Shown one piece after another: positions 40,244 to 48,865 of a stretch of DNA of 64,000 bases; position 1 is the first letter of the stretch; every line of letters begins with the position of its first letter. Both the position numbers and the translations under genes were made by a program. Location of the stretch: assembly GCF_033406955.1 (NCBI RefSeq), contig NZ_CP137734.1, positions 6,510,001 to 6,574,000 on the forward strand, given 5' to 3'. The DNA is from Streptomyces violaceoruber (GTDB lineage Bacteria > Actinomycetota > Actinomycetes > Streptomycetales > Streptomycetaceae). The notes under the pieces were generated by a model that made no database searches, had not been told where the DNA came from, and was given only the letters and a program-made list of their open reading frames with translations.

Positions 40244-41512
40244 TCAGGCGCCGGTGATCTCCACCGCGGCCAGGTTCTTCTTGCCGCGGCGCAGCACCAG
40301 CCAGCGCCCGTGCAGCAGGTCCTCCTTGGCGGGGACGGCGTCCTCGCCGGTGACCTTGGCGTTGTTCACGTAGGCGCCGCCCTCCTTCACCGTGCGGCGC
40401 GCGGCGGACTTGCTGGCCACCAGACCCACCTCGGCGAACAGGTCGACGACCGGGGCCGGCTCGGCGACCCGGACGTGCGGCAGCTCGGAGAGGGCCGCGG
40501 CCAGCGTCGCCTCGTCCAGCTCCGCCAGCTCGCCCTGGCCGAAGAGAGCCTTGGACGCGGCGATCACGGCGGCCGTCTGCCCGGCGCCGTGCACCAGCGT
40601 CGTCAGCTCCTCGGCGAGCGCACGCTGCGCCGCCCGGGCCTGCGGACGCTCCTCGGTCTGCCGCTCCAGCTCCTCCAGCTCCGCACGGGAGCGGAAGGAC
40701 AGGATGCGCATGTACGTCGAGATGTCCCGGTCGTCCACGTTCAGCCAGAACTGGTAGAACGCGTACGGCGTCGTCATCTCCGGGTCGAGCCAGACGGCGC
40801 CGCCCTCGGTCTTGCCGAACTTGGTGCCGTCCGCCTTGGTCATCAGCGGCGTCGCGTAGGCGTGCACGGACGCGTCCGGCTCCAGGCGGTGCAGCAGGTC
40901 GAGGCCGGCCGTGAGGTTGCCCCACTGGTCGCTGCCGCCCTGCTGCATCGTGCAGCCGTACCTCCGGTAGAGCTGGAGGAAGTCCATCGCCTGGAGCAGC
41001 TGGTAGCTGAACTCCGTGTAGCTGATCCCCTCGGAGGACTCCAGCCGCCGGGCGACGGAGTCCTTGGTCAGCATCTTGTTGACCCGGAAGTGCTTGCCGA
41101 TGTCCCGCAGGAACTCGATCGCCGACAGGCCCTCGGTCCAGTCGAGGTTGTTGACCATCACCGCGGCGTTCTCGCCCTCGAAGGACAGGAACGGCTCGAT
41201 CTGGCCGCGCAGCCGCTCGACCCAGCCCGCGACGGTCTCCGGCGAGTTCAGCGTGCGCTCCGCGGTCGGGCGCGGGTCGCCGATCTGGCCCGTCGCGCCG
41301 CCGACCAGCGCCAGCGGCCGGTGTCCGGCCTGCTGGAGCCGGCGCACGGTGAGCACCTGCACCAGGTGCCCCACGTGCAGGGACGGCGCGGTCGGGTCGA
41401 AACCGCAATAGAACGTGACGGGACCGTCCGCGAGCGCCTTGCGCAAAGCGTCCTCGTCGGTGGACTGGGCGAACAGCCCGCGCCACTTCAGCTCGTCGAC
41501 GATGTCCGTCAC
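40244..41512 (-). CDS. tyrS: Tyrosyl-tRNA synthetase
   Basis: 422 residues, GTG at 41512 with GGAG upstream. The class I signature HIGH appears as PSLHVGHLVQVL, and KMSKS as DGTKFGKTEGGAVWLDP. GGSDQWGNLTAGLDL and FLQLYRRYGCTMQQGG bind tyrosine and tRNA. An S4 RNA-binding domain closes the protein (SKSAARRTVKEGGAYVNNAK). It charges tRNA-Tyr. I looked for a T-box leader upstream and saw none; only 57 bases separate it from the stop of tldD-pmbA. Confidence 0.97.
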   Translation of the reverse strand: MTDIVDELKWRGLFAQSTDEDALRKALADGPVTFYCGFDPTAPSLHVGHLVQVLTVRRLQQAGHRPLALVGGATGQIGDPRPTAERTLNSPETVAGWVERLRGQIEPFLSFEGENAAVMVNNLDWTEGLSAIEFLRDIGKHFRVNKMLTKDSVARRLESSEGISYTEFSYQLLQAMDFLQLYRRYGCTMQQGGSDQWGNLTAGLDLLHRLEPDASVHAYATPLMTKADGTKFGKTEGGAVWLDPEMTTPYAFYQFWLNVDDRDISTYMRILSFRSRAELEELERQTEERPQARAAQRALAEELTTLVHGAGQTAAVIAASKALFGQGELAELDEATLAAALSELPHVRVAEPAPVVDLFAEVGLVASKSAARRTVKEGGAYVNNAKVTGEDAVPAKEDLLHGRWLVLRRGKKNLAAVEITGA

Positions 41513-41557
41513 GGTTCTCGTGTCTCCTTGAGTGGTCTCGCGAAATCAGGTACGAGG

Positions 41558-42952
41558 TTATACGCCCTGGCTGACAGAGCTCATATTGAAATCGGGCACC
41601 CGCAGCGCCGGCATCGCGGTCCTGGTGAACCAGTCACCCCACTCCCTGGGCAGCGTCTTCTCCGTCCGCCCCGCCTCCGAGGCCCGCCCCAGCAGGCCCA
41701 CGGGTGACTCGTTGAACCGGAAGTTGTTCACCTCGCCGACGACCTCGCCGTGCTCGACGAGGTAGACGCCGTCCCGGGTCAGCCCGGTCAGCAGCAGTGT
41801 CGCCGGGTCGACCTCGCGGATATACCAGAGGCAGGTCAGCAGCAGCCCGCGCTCCGTGCCCGCGACCATCTCGTCCAGGGACCGGCCCGGGTCGCCGCCG
41901 TCCAGGACCAGGTTGCCGATCGCGGGCGCCACCGGCAGCCCGGTCAGTCCGGCGCTGTGCCGGGTGGTCGTCAGCCGGTGCAGCTCGCCGTCCCGGATCC
42001 AGTCGGTCGCCGCCACCGGCAGCCCGTTGTCGAACACCGACTGGTCGCCCCCCGAGGAGTGCGCGACCACGAACGGCGCGCTCTCCAGCCCCGGCTCGTG
42101 CGGATCACTGCGCAGCGTCAGCGGCAGTGTGCCCAGCCGCTCGCCGACCCGGGTGCCGCCGGGCTTGGAGAACACCGTGCGCCCCTCGACCGCGTCCCGT
42201 CCGGACGCCGACCAGTACTGGTAGATCAGCAGGTCCGCGACCGCGGTGGGCGGCAGCAGCGTCTCGTACCGTCCCGCGGGCAGCTCCACCCGGCGCTCCG
42301 CCCAGCCCAGCCGTACGGCCAGCTCGGCGTCGAGGGCCGCCGGGTCGACGTCCTTGAAGTCCCGCGTGGCCCGCCCGGCCCACGCCGACCGGGTACGGTC
42401 CGGCGACTTGGCGTTCAGCTCCAGCGTCCCGTTCGGCTGGTCGTGCCGCAGCCGGAGCCCCGTCGAGGTGCCCACGTACGTCGACGTCATCTCGTGGTTC
42501 GCGAACCCGTACAGCTCCCGGTCGCCCGCACGCGCGCGGGCGAACGCCTCCCCGAGCGCCGGCGCGAAGTTGGCGAACACCGCGGACGAGGTCTCGGCGG
42601 GCGCGTCGGTGAAGTCCGGCGCCGCCGCCCCGCCCGTGACCAGCGGCTGCGCGTCCTCGGCCGGACCGGCGTTCCGCGCGGCGGCCTCGGCGGCCCGCAC
42701 CAGGGGCTCCAGCTCGTCCAGGGTCACCGCCGAGCGCGACACCACCCCGGACGCCGTGCCCTCCCGCCCGTCCACGGTGGCGACGACTGTCAGCGTGCGC
42801 CCGCGCGTGACGCCGTTGGTGGTGAGCGTGTTGCCCGCCCAGCGCAGGTTGGCGGTGGACTCCTCGTCGGCGATGACGACGCACCCGTCCGCCCGGGACA
42901 GCTCCAGCGCCCGCTCGACGACCTCGTGCGGCTTGCTGCTGCGGACGCTCAT
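41558..42952 (-). CDS. pmbA: PmbA/TldE-type protein of the TldD/TldE protease pair
   Basis: 464 residues, ATG at 42952 overlapping the tldD stop (ATGA). Features include NGVTRGRTLTVVATVDGREG near the start and LLLTCLWYIREVDPATLLLT and FNESPVGLL near the end, typical of the non-catalytic TldE half; it lacks the HExxxH motif. With TldD it forms a heterodimeric metalloprotease that degrades unstructured peptides and in some organisms matures peptide natural products. Confidence 0.9.
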   Translation of the reverse strand: MSVRSSKPHEVVERALELSRADGCVVIADEESTANLRWAGNTLTTNGVTRGRTLTVVATVDGREGTASGVVSRSAVTLDELEPLVRAAEAAARNAGPAEDAQPLVTGGAAAPDFTDAPAETSSAVFANFAPALGEAFARARAGDRELYGFANHEMTSTYVGTSTGLRLRHDQPNGTLELNAKSPDRTRSAWAGRATRDFKDVDPAALDAELAVRLGWAERRVELPAGRYETLLPPTAVADLLIYQYWSASGRDAVEGRTVFSKPGGTRVGERLGTLPLTLRSDPHEPGLESAPFVVAHSSGGDQSVFDNGLPVAATDWIRDGELHRLTTTRHSAGLTGLPVAPAIGNLVLDGGDPGRSLDEMVAGTERGLLLTCLWYIREVDPATLLLTGLTRDGVYLVEHGEVVGEVNNFRFNESPVGLLGRASEAGRTEKTLPREWGDWFTRTAMPALRVPDFNMSSVSQGV

Positions 42953-44505
42953 CGACCGGCCTCCTGCGTGGTGTTCAGAATGTTGACTCCCTTGAAGAGG
43001 GCGGACGGGCAGCCGTGCGAGACGGCCGCGACCTGCCCGGGCTGGGCCTTGCCGCAGTTGAAGGCGCCGCCCAGGACGTACGTCTGCGGGCCGCCGACGG
43101 CCGCCATGGACCCCCAGAAGTCGGTGGTCGTCGCCTGGTACGCCACGTCCCGCAGCTGACCGGCGAGCCGCCCGTTCTCGATCCGGAAGAACCGCTGACC
43201 GGTGAACTGGAAGTTGTAGCGCTGCATGTCGATGGACCAGGACCGGTCCCCGACGACGTAGATCCCGCGGTCGACGCCCCCGATCAGGTCCTCGGTCGAC
43301 AGCCCGCCCGGATCCGGCAGCAGCGACACGTTGGCCATGCGCTGCACCGGCACGTGCGCGGGGGAGTCGGCGTAGGCGCACCCGTTGGACCGCTCGAAGC
43401 CGGTGAGCCGCGCGATCCGCCGGTCGAGCTGGTAGCCCACCAGCGTGCCGTCCTTCACCAGGTCCCAGGACTGGCCCTCGACGCCCTCGTCGTCGTACCC
43501 GACGGTCGCCAGTCCGTGCTCGGCGGTGCGGTCGCCGGTGACGTTCATCAGCTCCGAGCCGTAGCGCAACTTGCCGAGCTGGTCGAAGGTGGCGAAGGAG
43601 GTGCCGGCGTAGGCGGCCTCGTAGCCGAGGGCGCGGTCCAGCTCGGTGGCGTGGCCGATGGACTCGTGGATCGTCAGCCACAGGTTCGACGGGTCGACGA
43701 CCAGGTCGTACAGGCCCGCCTCGACGCTCGGCGCCCGCATCTTCTCGGCGAGCAGCTCCGGAATTTCGGCCAGCTCGGAATCCCAGTCCCAGCCGGTGCC
43801 GGTCAGATACTCCCAGCCGCGCCCGGCGGGCGGCGCCAGCGTCCGCATGGAGTCGAACTCGCCGCTGGAGTCGTCCACCGACACGGCGGTGAGCACCGGG
43901 TGCAGCCGCACGCGCTGCTGCGTCGTCACGGTCCCGGCGGTGTCGGCGTAGAACTTGTTCTCGTGCACGGTGAGCAGCGAGGCGTCCACGTGGTCGACCC
44001 CGTCGGCCGCCAGCAGCCGCGCGCTCCAGTCGGCCAGCAGCGCGGCCTTGTCCGCGTCCGGCACGGAGAAGGGATCGATCTCGTACGCCGAGATCCAGGA
44101 CTTGTCGGCGTGCACGGGCTCGGCGGCCAGCTCGACCCTCCCCCACTGCCCGAAAGGCGCGGGAGGTGCCCCCACGTCCGACCCGGCCGCCTTGATCACC
44201 TGCGCCGACAGCTTCGCCATCGCCACCGCCTGCGAGGCGACCTTGGCGGCGGCGTCCAGGGTCAGGTCCACGCCGGACGCGAAGCCCCACGTGCCGCCGT
44301 GCACCACCCGCACCGCGTACCCGAGGTCGGTGGTGTCCGAGGACCCGGCGGGCCTGGCGTCCCTGAGCCGCCAGGACGCGTTGCGCACCCGCTCGAGACG
44401 GAAGTCGGCGTGCTCCGCGCCGAGCGCACGCGCCCGGGCGAGGGCGGCGTCGGCGAGGGCGCGTAGGGGGAGTGCCGTGAAGGCTTGGTCGATGCTGTGA
44501 GGCAC
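42949..44505 (-). CDS. tldD: TldD metalloprotease subunit carrying a repeat-derived insertion
   Basis: 518 residues, GTG at 44505. The zinc motif HExxxH is in WLTIHESIGHATELDRALG. Late Cys-containing AAVSHGCPSALFKGVNIL is also typical. It is translated together with pmbA as one operon. At about residues 109-123 the stretch GAPPAPFGQWGR is encoded by a GC-rich palindromic repeat (44135-44176), interrupting a region that in relatives runs directly from the preceding helix to VELAAEPVHADKSW. The active-site half is untouched. Confidence 0.92.
   Translation of the reverse strand: MPHSIDQAFTALPLRALADAALARARALGAEHADFRLERVRNASWRLRDARPAGSSDTTDLGYAVRVVHGGTWGFASGVDLTLDAAAKVASQAVAMAKLSAQVIKAAGSDVGAPPAPFGQWGRVELAAEPVHADKSWISAYEIDPFSVPDADKAALLADWSARLLAADGVDHVDASLLTVHENKFYADTAGTVTTQQRVRLHPVLTAVSVDDSSGEFDSMRTLAPPAGRGWEYLTGTGWDWDSELAEIPELLAEKMRAPSVEAGLYDLVVDPSNLWLTIHESIGHATELDRALGYEAAYAGTSFATFDQLGKLRYGSELMNVTGDRTAEHGLATVGYDDEGVEGQSWDLVKDGTLVGYQLDRRIARLTGFERSNGCAYADSPAHVPVQRMANVSLLPDPGGLSTEDLIGGVDRGIYVVGDRSWSIDMQRYNFQFTGQRFFRIENGRLAGQLRDVAYQATTTDFWGSMAAVGGPQTYVLGGAFNCGKAQPGQVAAVSHGCPSALFKGVNILNTTQEAGR
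44135..44176. repeat. GC-rich palindromic repeat inside tldD
   Basis: ccctcccccactgcccg followed by aaaggcgcgggaggtgcccccac. The minus strand carries GTGGGGGCACCTCCC and GTGGGGGAGGG around GCGCC, a type of element common between Streptomyces genes. It is in frame and about 42 bases (14 codons) long. Confidence 0.65.
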
Positions 44506-44782
44506 CTGCGTCTCTTTCTGTCGGCGTGACCGGTCGTCTGCCGCGACACCGGGGGCTGCGCCGCATCATGTCGCGTCGGCCGTCCGCCGACCACACCTTT
44601 CCCACCGCGCCCGGCACCGGTTCTGTAGGGACCCGACAGACAGCCCCGTAAGCCACTGTGGGTGCCCGAGTCTCTGAGCGAGTCGGGGGACCGATAGATT
44701 TTCGAGGAAGCCGCCTGCTGTCGCCGTCCGCCGTACGGGTGACCGGGCGGGTGCGCCAGACCGCTATCGAAAGGGTGATCCG

Positions 44783-45487
44783 ATGAGCCGCTCGGTTCTC
44801 GTCACCGGAGGAAACCGGGGCATCGGCCTCGCCATCGCCCGCGCTTTCGCCGACGCCGGCGACAAGGTCGCGATCACGTACCGCTCGGGTGAGCCCCCGG
44901 AGGGCTTCCTGGCCGTCAAGTGCGACATCACCGACACCGAGCAGGTGGAGCAGGCCTACAAGGAGATCGAGGAGACGCACGGTCCCGTCGAGGTCCTGAT
45001 CGCCAACGCCGGCGTCACCAAGGACCAGCTCCTGATGCGCATGTCGGAGGAGGACTTCACCTCCGTCGTCGAAACCAACCTCACCGGCACCTTCCGCGTG
45101 GTCAAGCGTGCCAACCGCGCCATGCTGCGCGCCAAGAAGGGCCGCGTCGTCCTCATCTCGTCGGTGGTCGGACTGCTCGGCTCCGCGGGGCAGGCGAACT
45201 ACGCCGCCTCCAAGGCCGGTCTGGTCGGCTTCGCGCGCTCCCTCGCCCGTGAACTGGGGTCGCGCAACATCACCTTCAACGTCGTCGCGCCGGGCTTCGT
45301 CGACACCGACATGACCAAGGTGCTCACCGACGAGCAGCGGGCGAACATCGTGTCGCAGGTGCCGCTGGGGCGGTACGCGCGGCCCGAGGAGATCGCCGCG
45401 ACGGTGCGGTTCCTCGCCTCGGACGACGCCTCGTACATCACTGGAGCCGTCATTCCCGTTGACGGCGGACTGGGAATGGGTCACTGA
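44783..45487 (+). CDS. fabG: 3-oxoacyl-ACP reductase
   Basis: 234 residues, ATG after AAGGG. SDR motifs: VTGGNRGIGLAIARAFADAG at the NADPH site, the catalytic Ser in LISSVVGLLGS and YAASKAGLVGF (YxxxK). The end reads SDDASYITGAVIPVDGG. It reduces 3-oxoacyl-ACP in the second step of each fatty-acid elongation round. The enoyl reductase follows after five bases, as in the mabA-inhA pair of mycobacteria. The 277 bases upstream must hold the promoter; I see no other gene there. Confidence 0.94.
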   Translation: MSRSVLVTGGNRGIGLAIARAFADAGDKVAITYRSGEPPEGFLAVKCDITDTEQVEQAYKEIEETHGPVEVLIANAGVTKDQLLMRMSEEDFTSVVETNLTGTFRVVKRANRAMLRAKKGRVVLISSVVGLLGSAGQANYAASKAGLVGFARSLARELGSRNITFNVVAPGFVDTDMTKVLTDEQRANIVSQVPLGRYARPEEIAATVRFLASDDASYITGAVIPVDGGLGMGH

Positions 45488-45492
45488 TCACC

Positions 45493-46260
45493 ATGAGCGG
45501 AATTCTCGAGGGCAAGCGCGTCCTGATCACCGGTGTGCTGATGGAGTCCTCCATCGCCTTCCACGCCGCGAAGCTGGCCCAGGAGCAGGGCGCCGAGATC
45601 ATCCTGACCGCGTTCCCGCGGCCCACGCTGACCGAGCGCATCGCCAAGAAGCTGCCCAAGCCCACCAAGGTCATCGAGCTGGACGTCACCAACGACGAGC
45701 ACCTCGCCCGGCTCGCCGACGTCGTCGGCGAGGAGCTGGGCGGTCTCGACGGCGTCGTGCACTCCATCGGGTTCGCCCCGCAGGACGCGCTCGGCGGCAA
45801 CTTCCTGAACACGCCGTTCGAGTCGGTCGCCACGGCCATGCACGTCTCGGCGTACTCCCTGAAGTCGCTGACCATGGCCTGCATGCCGCTGATGCAGAAC
45901 GGCGGTTCGGTCGTCGGCCTCACCTTCGACGCGCAGTACGCCTGGCCGCAGTACGACTGGATGGGCCCGGCCAAGGCCGCGCTGGAGGCCACCAGCCGCT
46001 ACATGGCCCGTGACCTGGGCAAGCAGAACATCCGCTGCAACCTGGTCTCGGCGGGCCCGATCGGGTCCATGGCCGCCAAGTCCATCCCCGGGTTCAGCGA
46101 CCTCGCCGCCGTGTGGGACAGCCGTTCCCCGCTGGAGTGGGACCTGAAGGACCCGGAGCCGGCCGGCCGCGGCATCGTCGCGCTGCTGAGCGACTGGTTC
46201 CCGAAGACCACGGGCGAGATCATCCACGTCGACGGCGGTCTGCACGCCATCGGCGCCTGA
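45493..46260 (+). CDS. fabI: Enoyl-ACP reductase, FabI/InhA type (NADH)
   Basis: 255 residues, ATG five bases after fabG. The cofactor motif is ITGVLMESSIAFHAAKLAQ, and the catalytic YX6K is YDWMGPAKAALEATS. PIGSMAAKSIPGF is the substrate loop and EIIHVDGGLHAIGA the end. Closer to mycobacterial InhA than to E. coli FabI in layout and partner. It completes the elongation cycle by reducing trans-2-enoyl-ACP. Confidence 0.95.
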   Translation: MSGILEGKRVLITGVLMESSIAFHAAKLAQEQGAEIILTAFPRPTLTERIAKKLPKPTKVIELDVTNDEHLARLADVVGEELGGLDGVVHSIGFAPQDALGGNFLNTPFESVATAMHVSAYSLKSLTMACMPLMQNGGSVVGLTFDAQYAWPQYDWMGPAKAALEATSRYMARDLGKQNIRCNLVSAGPIGSMAAKSIPGFSDLAAVWDSRSPLEWDLKDPEPAGRGIVALLSDWFPKTTGEIIHVDGGLHAIGA

Positions 46261-46274
46261 GTGGACGCCCCGCC

Positions 46275-46310
46275 CGAGGGCCCGCATCCCGTACGGGGTG
46301 CGGGCCCTCG
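46275..46310 (+). terminator. Terminator after fabG-fabI
   Basis: cgagggcccgca pairs with tgcgggccctcg, and the stem continues as ccc/ggg across one wobble to a gtac loop. It starts 15 bases after the fabI stop, on the boundary with the convergent gntR gene. Confidence 0.85.
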
Positions 46311-46348
46311 CGTCGTCCCGGCAGGCGTGCAGCCCGGAGCGGCGCGGA

Positions 46349-47041
46349 TCAGTGGTCCGCCGGCGGAGTGAACAGCGCCGGCCGGCACACGAACGGATAG
46401 GCCGCCGCCTCCTCGGCCGCCGTCGCCGCGTCGCCCGCGCGGATCGCGTCCACCAGCCGGGCGTGGTCCATGTGCATGGCCGGGGACATGCCCTCGCCCA
46501 CGTCGCCACGCAGCCAGTCCCGCATCACCTCGCCCAGGTCCGCGTACATCGCCGTCATCACGTTGTTGTGCGAGGCGGCCACGACCGCCAGGTGGAACGT
46601 GGCGTCGGCCGACACGAACGCTTCCGCGTCACCCGACTCCCAGGCCTCCTCCCGGCGCAGCAGCAGACCGTCGATCTGCTTGAGGTCCTTCTCCGTGCGC
46701 CGCTCGGCGGCCAGGCGCGCGGCGGCGGACTCCAGCGTGGACCGCAGCTCGGCGATGTCCCGGGGGTCGGCGTCGGCGAAGCGGCGCTGCATGACGCCGG
46801 CCAGCTCGCTGGTCGCCACGACGTACGTGCCCGACCCCTGGCGGATGTCCAGCAGGCCGTTGTGGGCCAGCGCGCGGACCGCCTCACGGACCGTGTTCCG
46901 GGCGACGCCGAGCTGCTCGACCAGCTCGGGCTCGGTGGGGATGCGGGAGCCGACCGGCCACTCGCCCGAGGCGATCTGCTGCCGCAGCGCCGCGATGACC
47001 TGCTCGGACAGTGCCGAACGACGGGGATGGCTCAGCGGCAT
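46349..47041 (-). CDS. GntR-family transcriptional regulator, FadR/FCD subfamily
   Basis: 230 residues, ATG at 47041. The winged helix (about 8-75) includes IASGEWPVGSRIPTEPELVE and LGVARNTVREAVRALAHNG. The all-helical FCD effector domain (about 85-220) has His residues at ATFHLAVVAASHNN and MHMDHARLVDAI positions that bind a metal in this subfamily. It is divergent from the MFS transporter gene with 58 bases between starts, so it very probably represses that gene in response to a small carboxylate or related ligand. Confidence 0.9.
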   Translation of the reverse strand: MPLSHPRRSALSEQVIAALRQQIASGEWPVGSRIPTEPELVEQLGVARNTVREAVRALAHNGLLDIRQGSGTYVVATSELAGVMQRRFADADPRDIAELRSTLESAAARLAAERRTEKDLKQIDGLLLRREEAWESGDAEAFVSADATFHLAVVAASHNNVMTAMYADLGEVMRDWLRGDVGEGMSPAMHMDHARLVDAIRAGDAATAAEEAAAYPFVCRPALFTPPADH

Positions 47042-47083
47042 GGCTCACCTGCGCACACGAGGGGACGAGCGAGTGGACAATCA

Positions 47084-47104
47084 ATCATCCCATGATTCTA
47101 TGAT
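47084..47104. promoter_or_regulatory. Candidate GntR operator between gntR and the MFS gene
   Basis: ATCAT-ccc-ATGAT (47084-47096) is an inverted repeat with a three-base spacer, and a further ATGAT follows at 47100-47104 after another three bases. FadR-type regulators bind short inverted repeats with this geometry. It overlaps the MFS start codons. Confidence 0.5.
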
Positions 47105-48482
47105 GGGTCTCATGGCTAGTGACGAAACCCGGACGGAGACACGTACCAAGACACGTACGGAAACACGTACGGAGACGCAGACGGGGACAGGCGCGCAGGG
47201 GCGTGCCGGGGGCGTTGTGTCCGAGGTACCCGGCGAGGCGTCCGCCACGCGCGCGTGGACGACCTGGACGACCCGTCTGCTCATCCTCGGCATCGTCCTG
47301 GCCGCGGTGAACCTGCGCCCCGCCATCACGAGCCTGGGCGCCCTCCTGGAGGAGGTCCGCGACGGGCTCGGCATGAGCGGCAGCATCGCCGGACTGCTCA
47401 CCTCCGTACCCCCGCTCTGCTTCGCCGTCTTCGGAGTCACCGCTCCCCGGCTGGCCCGCCGCTTCGGACCCGGCGCGGTGGTCTGCGCCGGCATGGTCGC
47501 CATCACCGCGGGCCTGCTGATCCGCCCGTACGCCGGCGGCACGGGCGGCTTCCTGGCCGCCACCGCCCTGGCACTGATGGGCATCGCGGTCAGCAACGTC
47601 CTGATGCCGGTCATCGTCAAGCGCTACTTCCCCGACCGCGTCGGTTCCATGACCGGCCTCTACTCGATGGCCCTCGCCTTCGGCACCTCCGTCGCCGCGG
47701 CGGCGACCGTGCCCCTGACCGACGCGCTGGGCGGTCACTGGCAGCCCGGCCTCGCCGTCTGGGCCGTCCTGCCCGCGCTGGCCGTGCTGCCGTGGATCCC
47801 CTTCGTGCGGAACCGGAAGGCGCCGGCCTCCACGGCGCCGTACGCGCCGCGGCCGGAGGACGGGCGGTCCGCCGAGAAGCGCGCGGAACAGCCCCCGCTG
47901 CGGATCACCCGCAGCCGTACGGCCTGGGCGCTCGCCGTCTTCTTCGGCCTCCAGGCCACGGCCGCCTACATCACCATGGGGTGGATGGCGCAGATCTTCC
48001 GGGACTCGGGCGTCTCGGCCGGCACCGCCGGGCTGCTGCTCGCCGTGATCATGGTGATGGGCGTGCCGCTCGCCTTCGTCATCCCGCGGGTGGCGAGCCG
48101 CCTGCCCCACCAGGGTCCGATCGTGGTGGTCCTGGGCGTGTGCGGGCTCGCCGGATACGCCGGTCTGTACTTCGCGCCGGTCGGCGGCGCCTGGGCCTGG
48201 GCCCTGCTGCTCGGCGTCTCCAACTGCGCCTTCCCGCTGGCGCTGACCATGGTCGGGATGCGGGCCAGGACCGGGGCCGGTGTCGCCCAGCTGTCCGCCT
48301 TCGCGCAGAGCACCGGCTACCTGATCTCCATCCCGGGTCCGCTCCTGGTGGGCGTGCTCTACCAGCACAGCGGGGGATGGGGGCTGCCGATCGCGCTGAT
48401 GAGCGCGCTGATGGTGCCGCAGATCGTGGTGGGCGTCCTGGCGGGACGCGACCGCACCGTGGAGGACGAGGCGGGCCGCTGA
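47100..48482 (+). CDS. MFS transporter, CynX/NimT-like
   Basis: 460 residues from ATG 47100; ATG 47103 or 47112 are equally possible. A Thr/Arg/Glu-rich N-terminal tail of about 45 residues (TETRTKTRTETRTETQT) comes from a 12-base tandem repeat. Twelve transmembrane helices follow, beginning LLILGIVLAAVNLRPAITSL, the CynX/NimT signature. Substrate unknown; relatives carry cyanate, 2-nitroimidazole or other small anions. Regulation by the divergent GntR protein is likely, and a 38-residue partner protein is encoded 84 bases downstream. Confidence 0.9.
   Translation: MMGLMASDETRTETRTKTRTETRTETQTGTGAQGRAGGVVSEVPGEASATRAWTTWTTRLLILGIVLAAVNLRPAITSLGALLEEVRDGLGMSGSIAGLLTSVPPLCFAVFGVTAPRLARRFGPGAVVCAGMVAITAGLLIRPYAGGTGGFLAATALALMGIAVSNVLMPVIVKRYFPDRVGSMTGLYSMALAFGTSVAAAATVPLTDALGGHWQPGLAVWAVLPALAVLPWIPFVRNRKAPASTAPYAPRPEDGRSAEKRAEQPPLRITRSRTAWALAVFFGLQATAAYITMGWMAQIFRDSGVSAGTAGLLLAVIMVMGVPLAFVIPRVASRLPHQGPIVVVLGVCGLAGYAGLYFAPVGGAWAWALLLGVSNCAFPLALTMVGMRARTGAGVAQLSAFAQSTGYLISIPGPLLVGVLYQHSGGWGLPIALMSALMVPQIVVGVLAGRDRTVEDEAGR
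47132..47191 (+). repeat. Five 12-base tandem repeats in the 5' end of the MFS gene
   Basis: Units are acggagacacgt, accaagacacgt, acggaaacacgt, acggagacgcag and acggggacaggc. The length is a multiple of three, so copy changes keep the frame and alter only the length of the Thr/Arg/Glu tail. Confidence 0.85.
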
Positions 48483-48566
48483 CCCGGCCGCGCGGCGCGC
48501 CAGGCCCGCGGTCCCCGCGGGCGGCCCGCCGGGAGTGGACCGCGCGGGGGATGCGAGACTTGCCGT

Positions 48567-48683
48567 ATGCCAGTCCTCGACCCGAATCCCCAGCACGGCC
48601 AGAAGAAGATGCTGATCGTCTTCGGTGCCTTCCTCGCGATCTTCGTGATCATCGGCATCATCGCGACGATCGCCTCGCCGTGA
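48567..48683 (+). CDS. SGM_5486-type transporter-associated microprotein
   Basis: 38 residues, ATG 48567 to TGA 48683. A polar start (MPVLDPNPQHGQKK) precedes one transmembrane helix (MLIVFGAFLAIFVIIGIIA). I recognise the pattern as the small protein family named after S. griseus SGM_5486, annotated as transporter-associated and encoded next to MFS genes, as here. Its role, perhaps stabilising the transporter, is inferred from this linkage. Confidence 0.75.
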   Translation: MPVLDPNPQHGQKKMLIVFGAFLAIFVIIGIIATIASP

Positions 48684-48706
48684 GCCCGCCCCCGGGACCG
48701 GATGGT

Positions 48707-48732
48707 GGGGTTAACCCCCCATCCCCTAGGGG
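48707..48732. other. Two adjacent perfect palindromes in a gene-free gap
   Basis: ggggttaacccc (48707-48718) and cccctagggg (48723-48732) are both perfect palindromes five bases apart. They lie between the microprotein gene and the gene at 48866, in a 182-base gap. They may be protein-binding sites for the downstream promoter. Confidence 0.4.
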
Positions 48733-48865
48733 GTGAGGGTCAGGGTCAAGTGGGTGGACCTCCGGATGGGTTGGGCCCCGCGGATTCCGTAACTTCGAGA
48801 TGTGCCCGCCACAGGCGGGCCGCGGAGCACGGACCAGGGACGCCCGAAGACCAGCGGAGGCACTC

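Noticed and set aside
41513..41557. T-box leader for tyrS
   Set aside because: The gap before tyrS is only 45-50 bases and lacks the T-box sequence.
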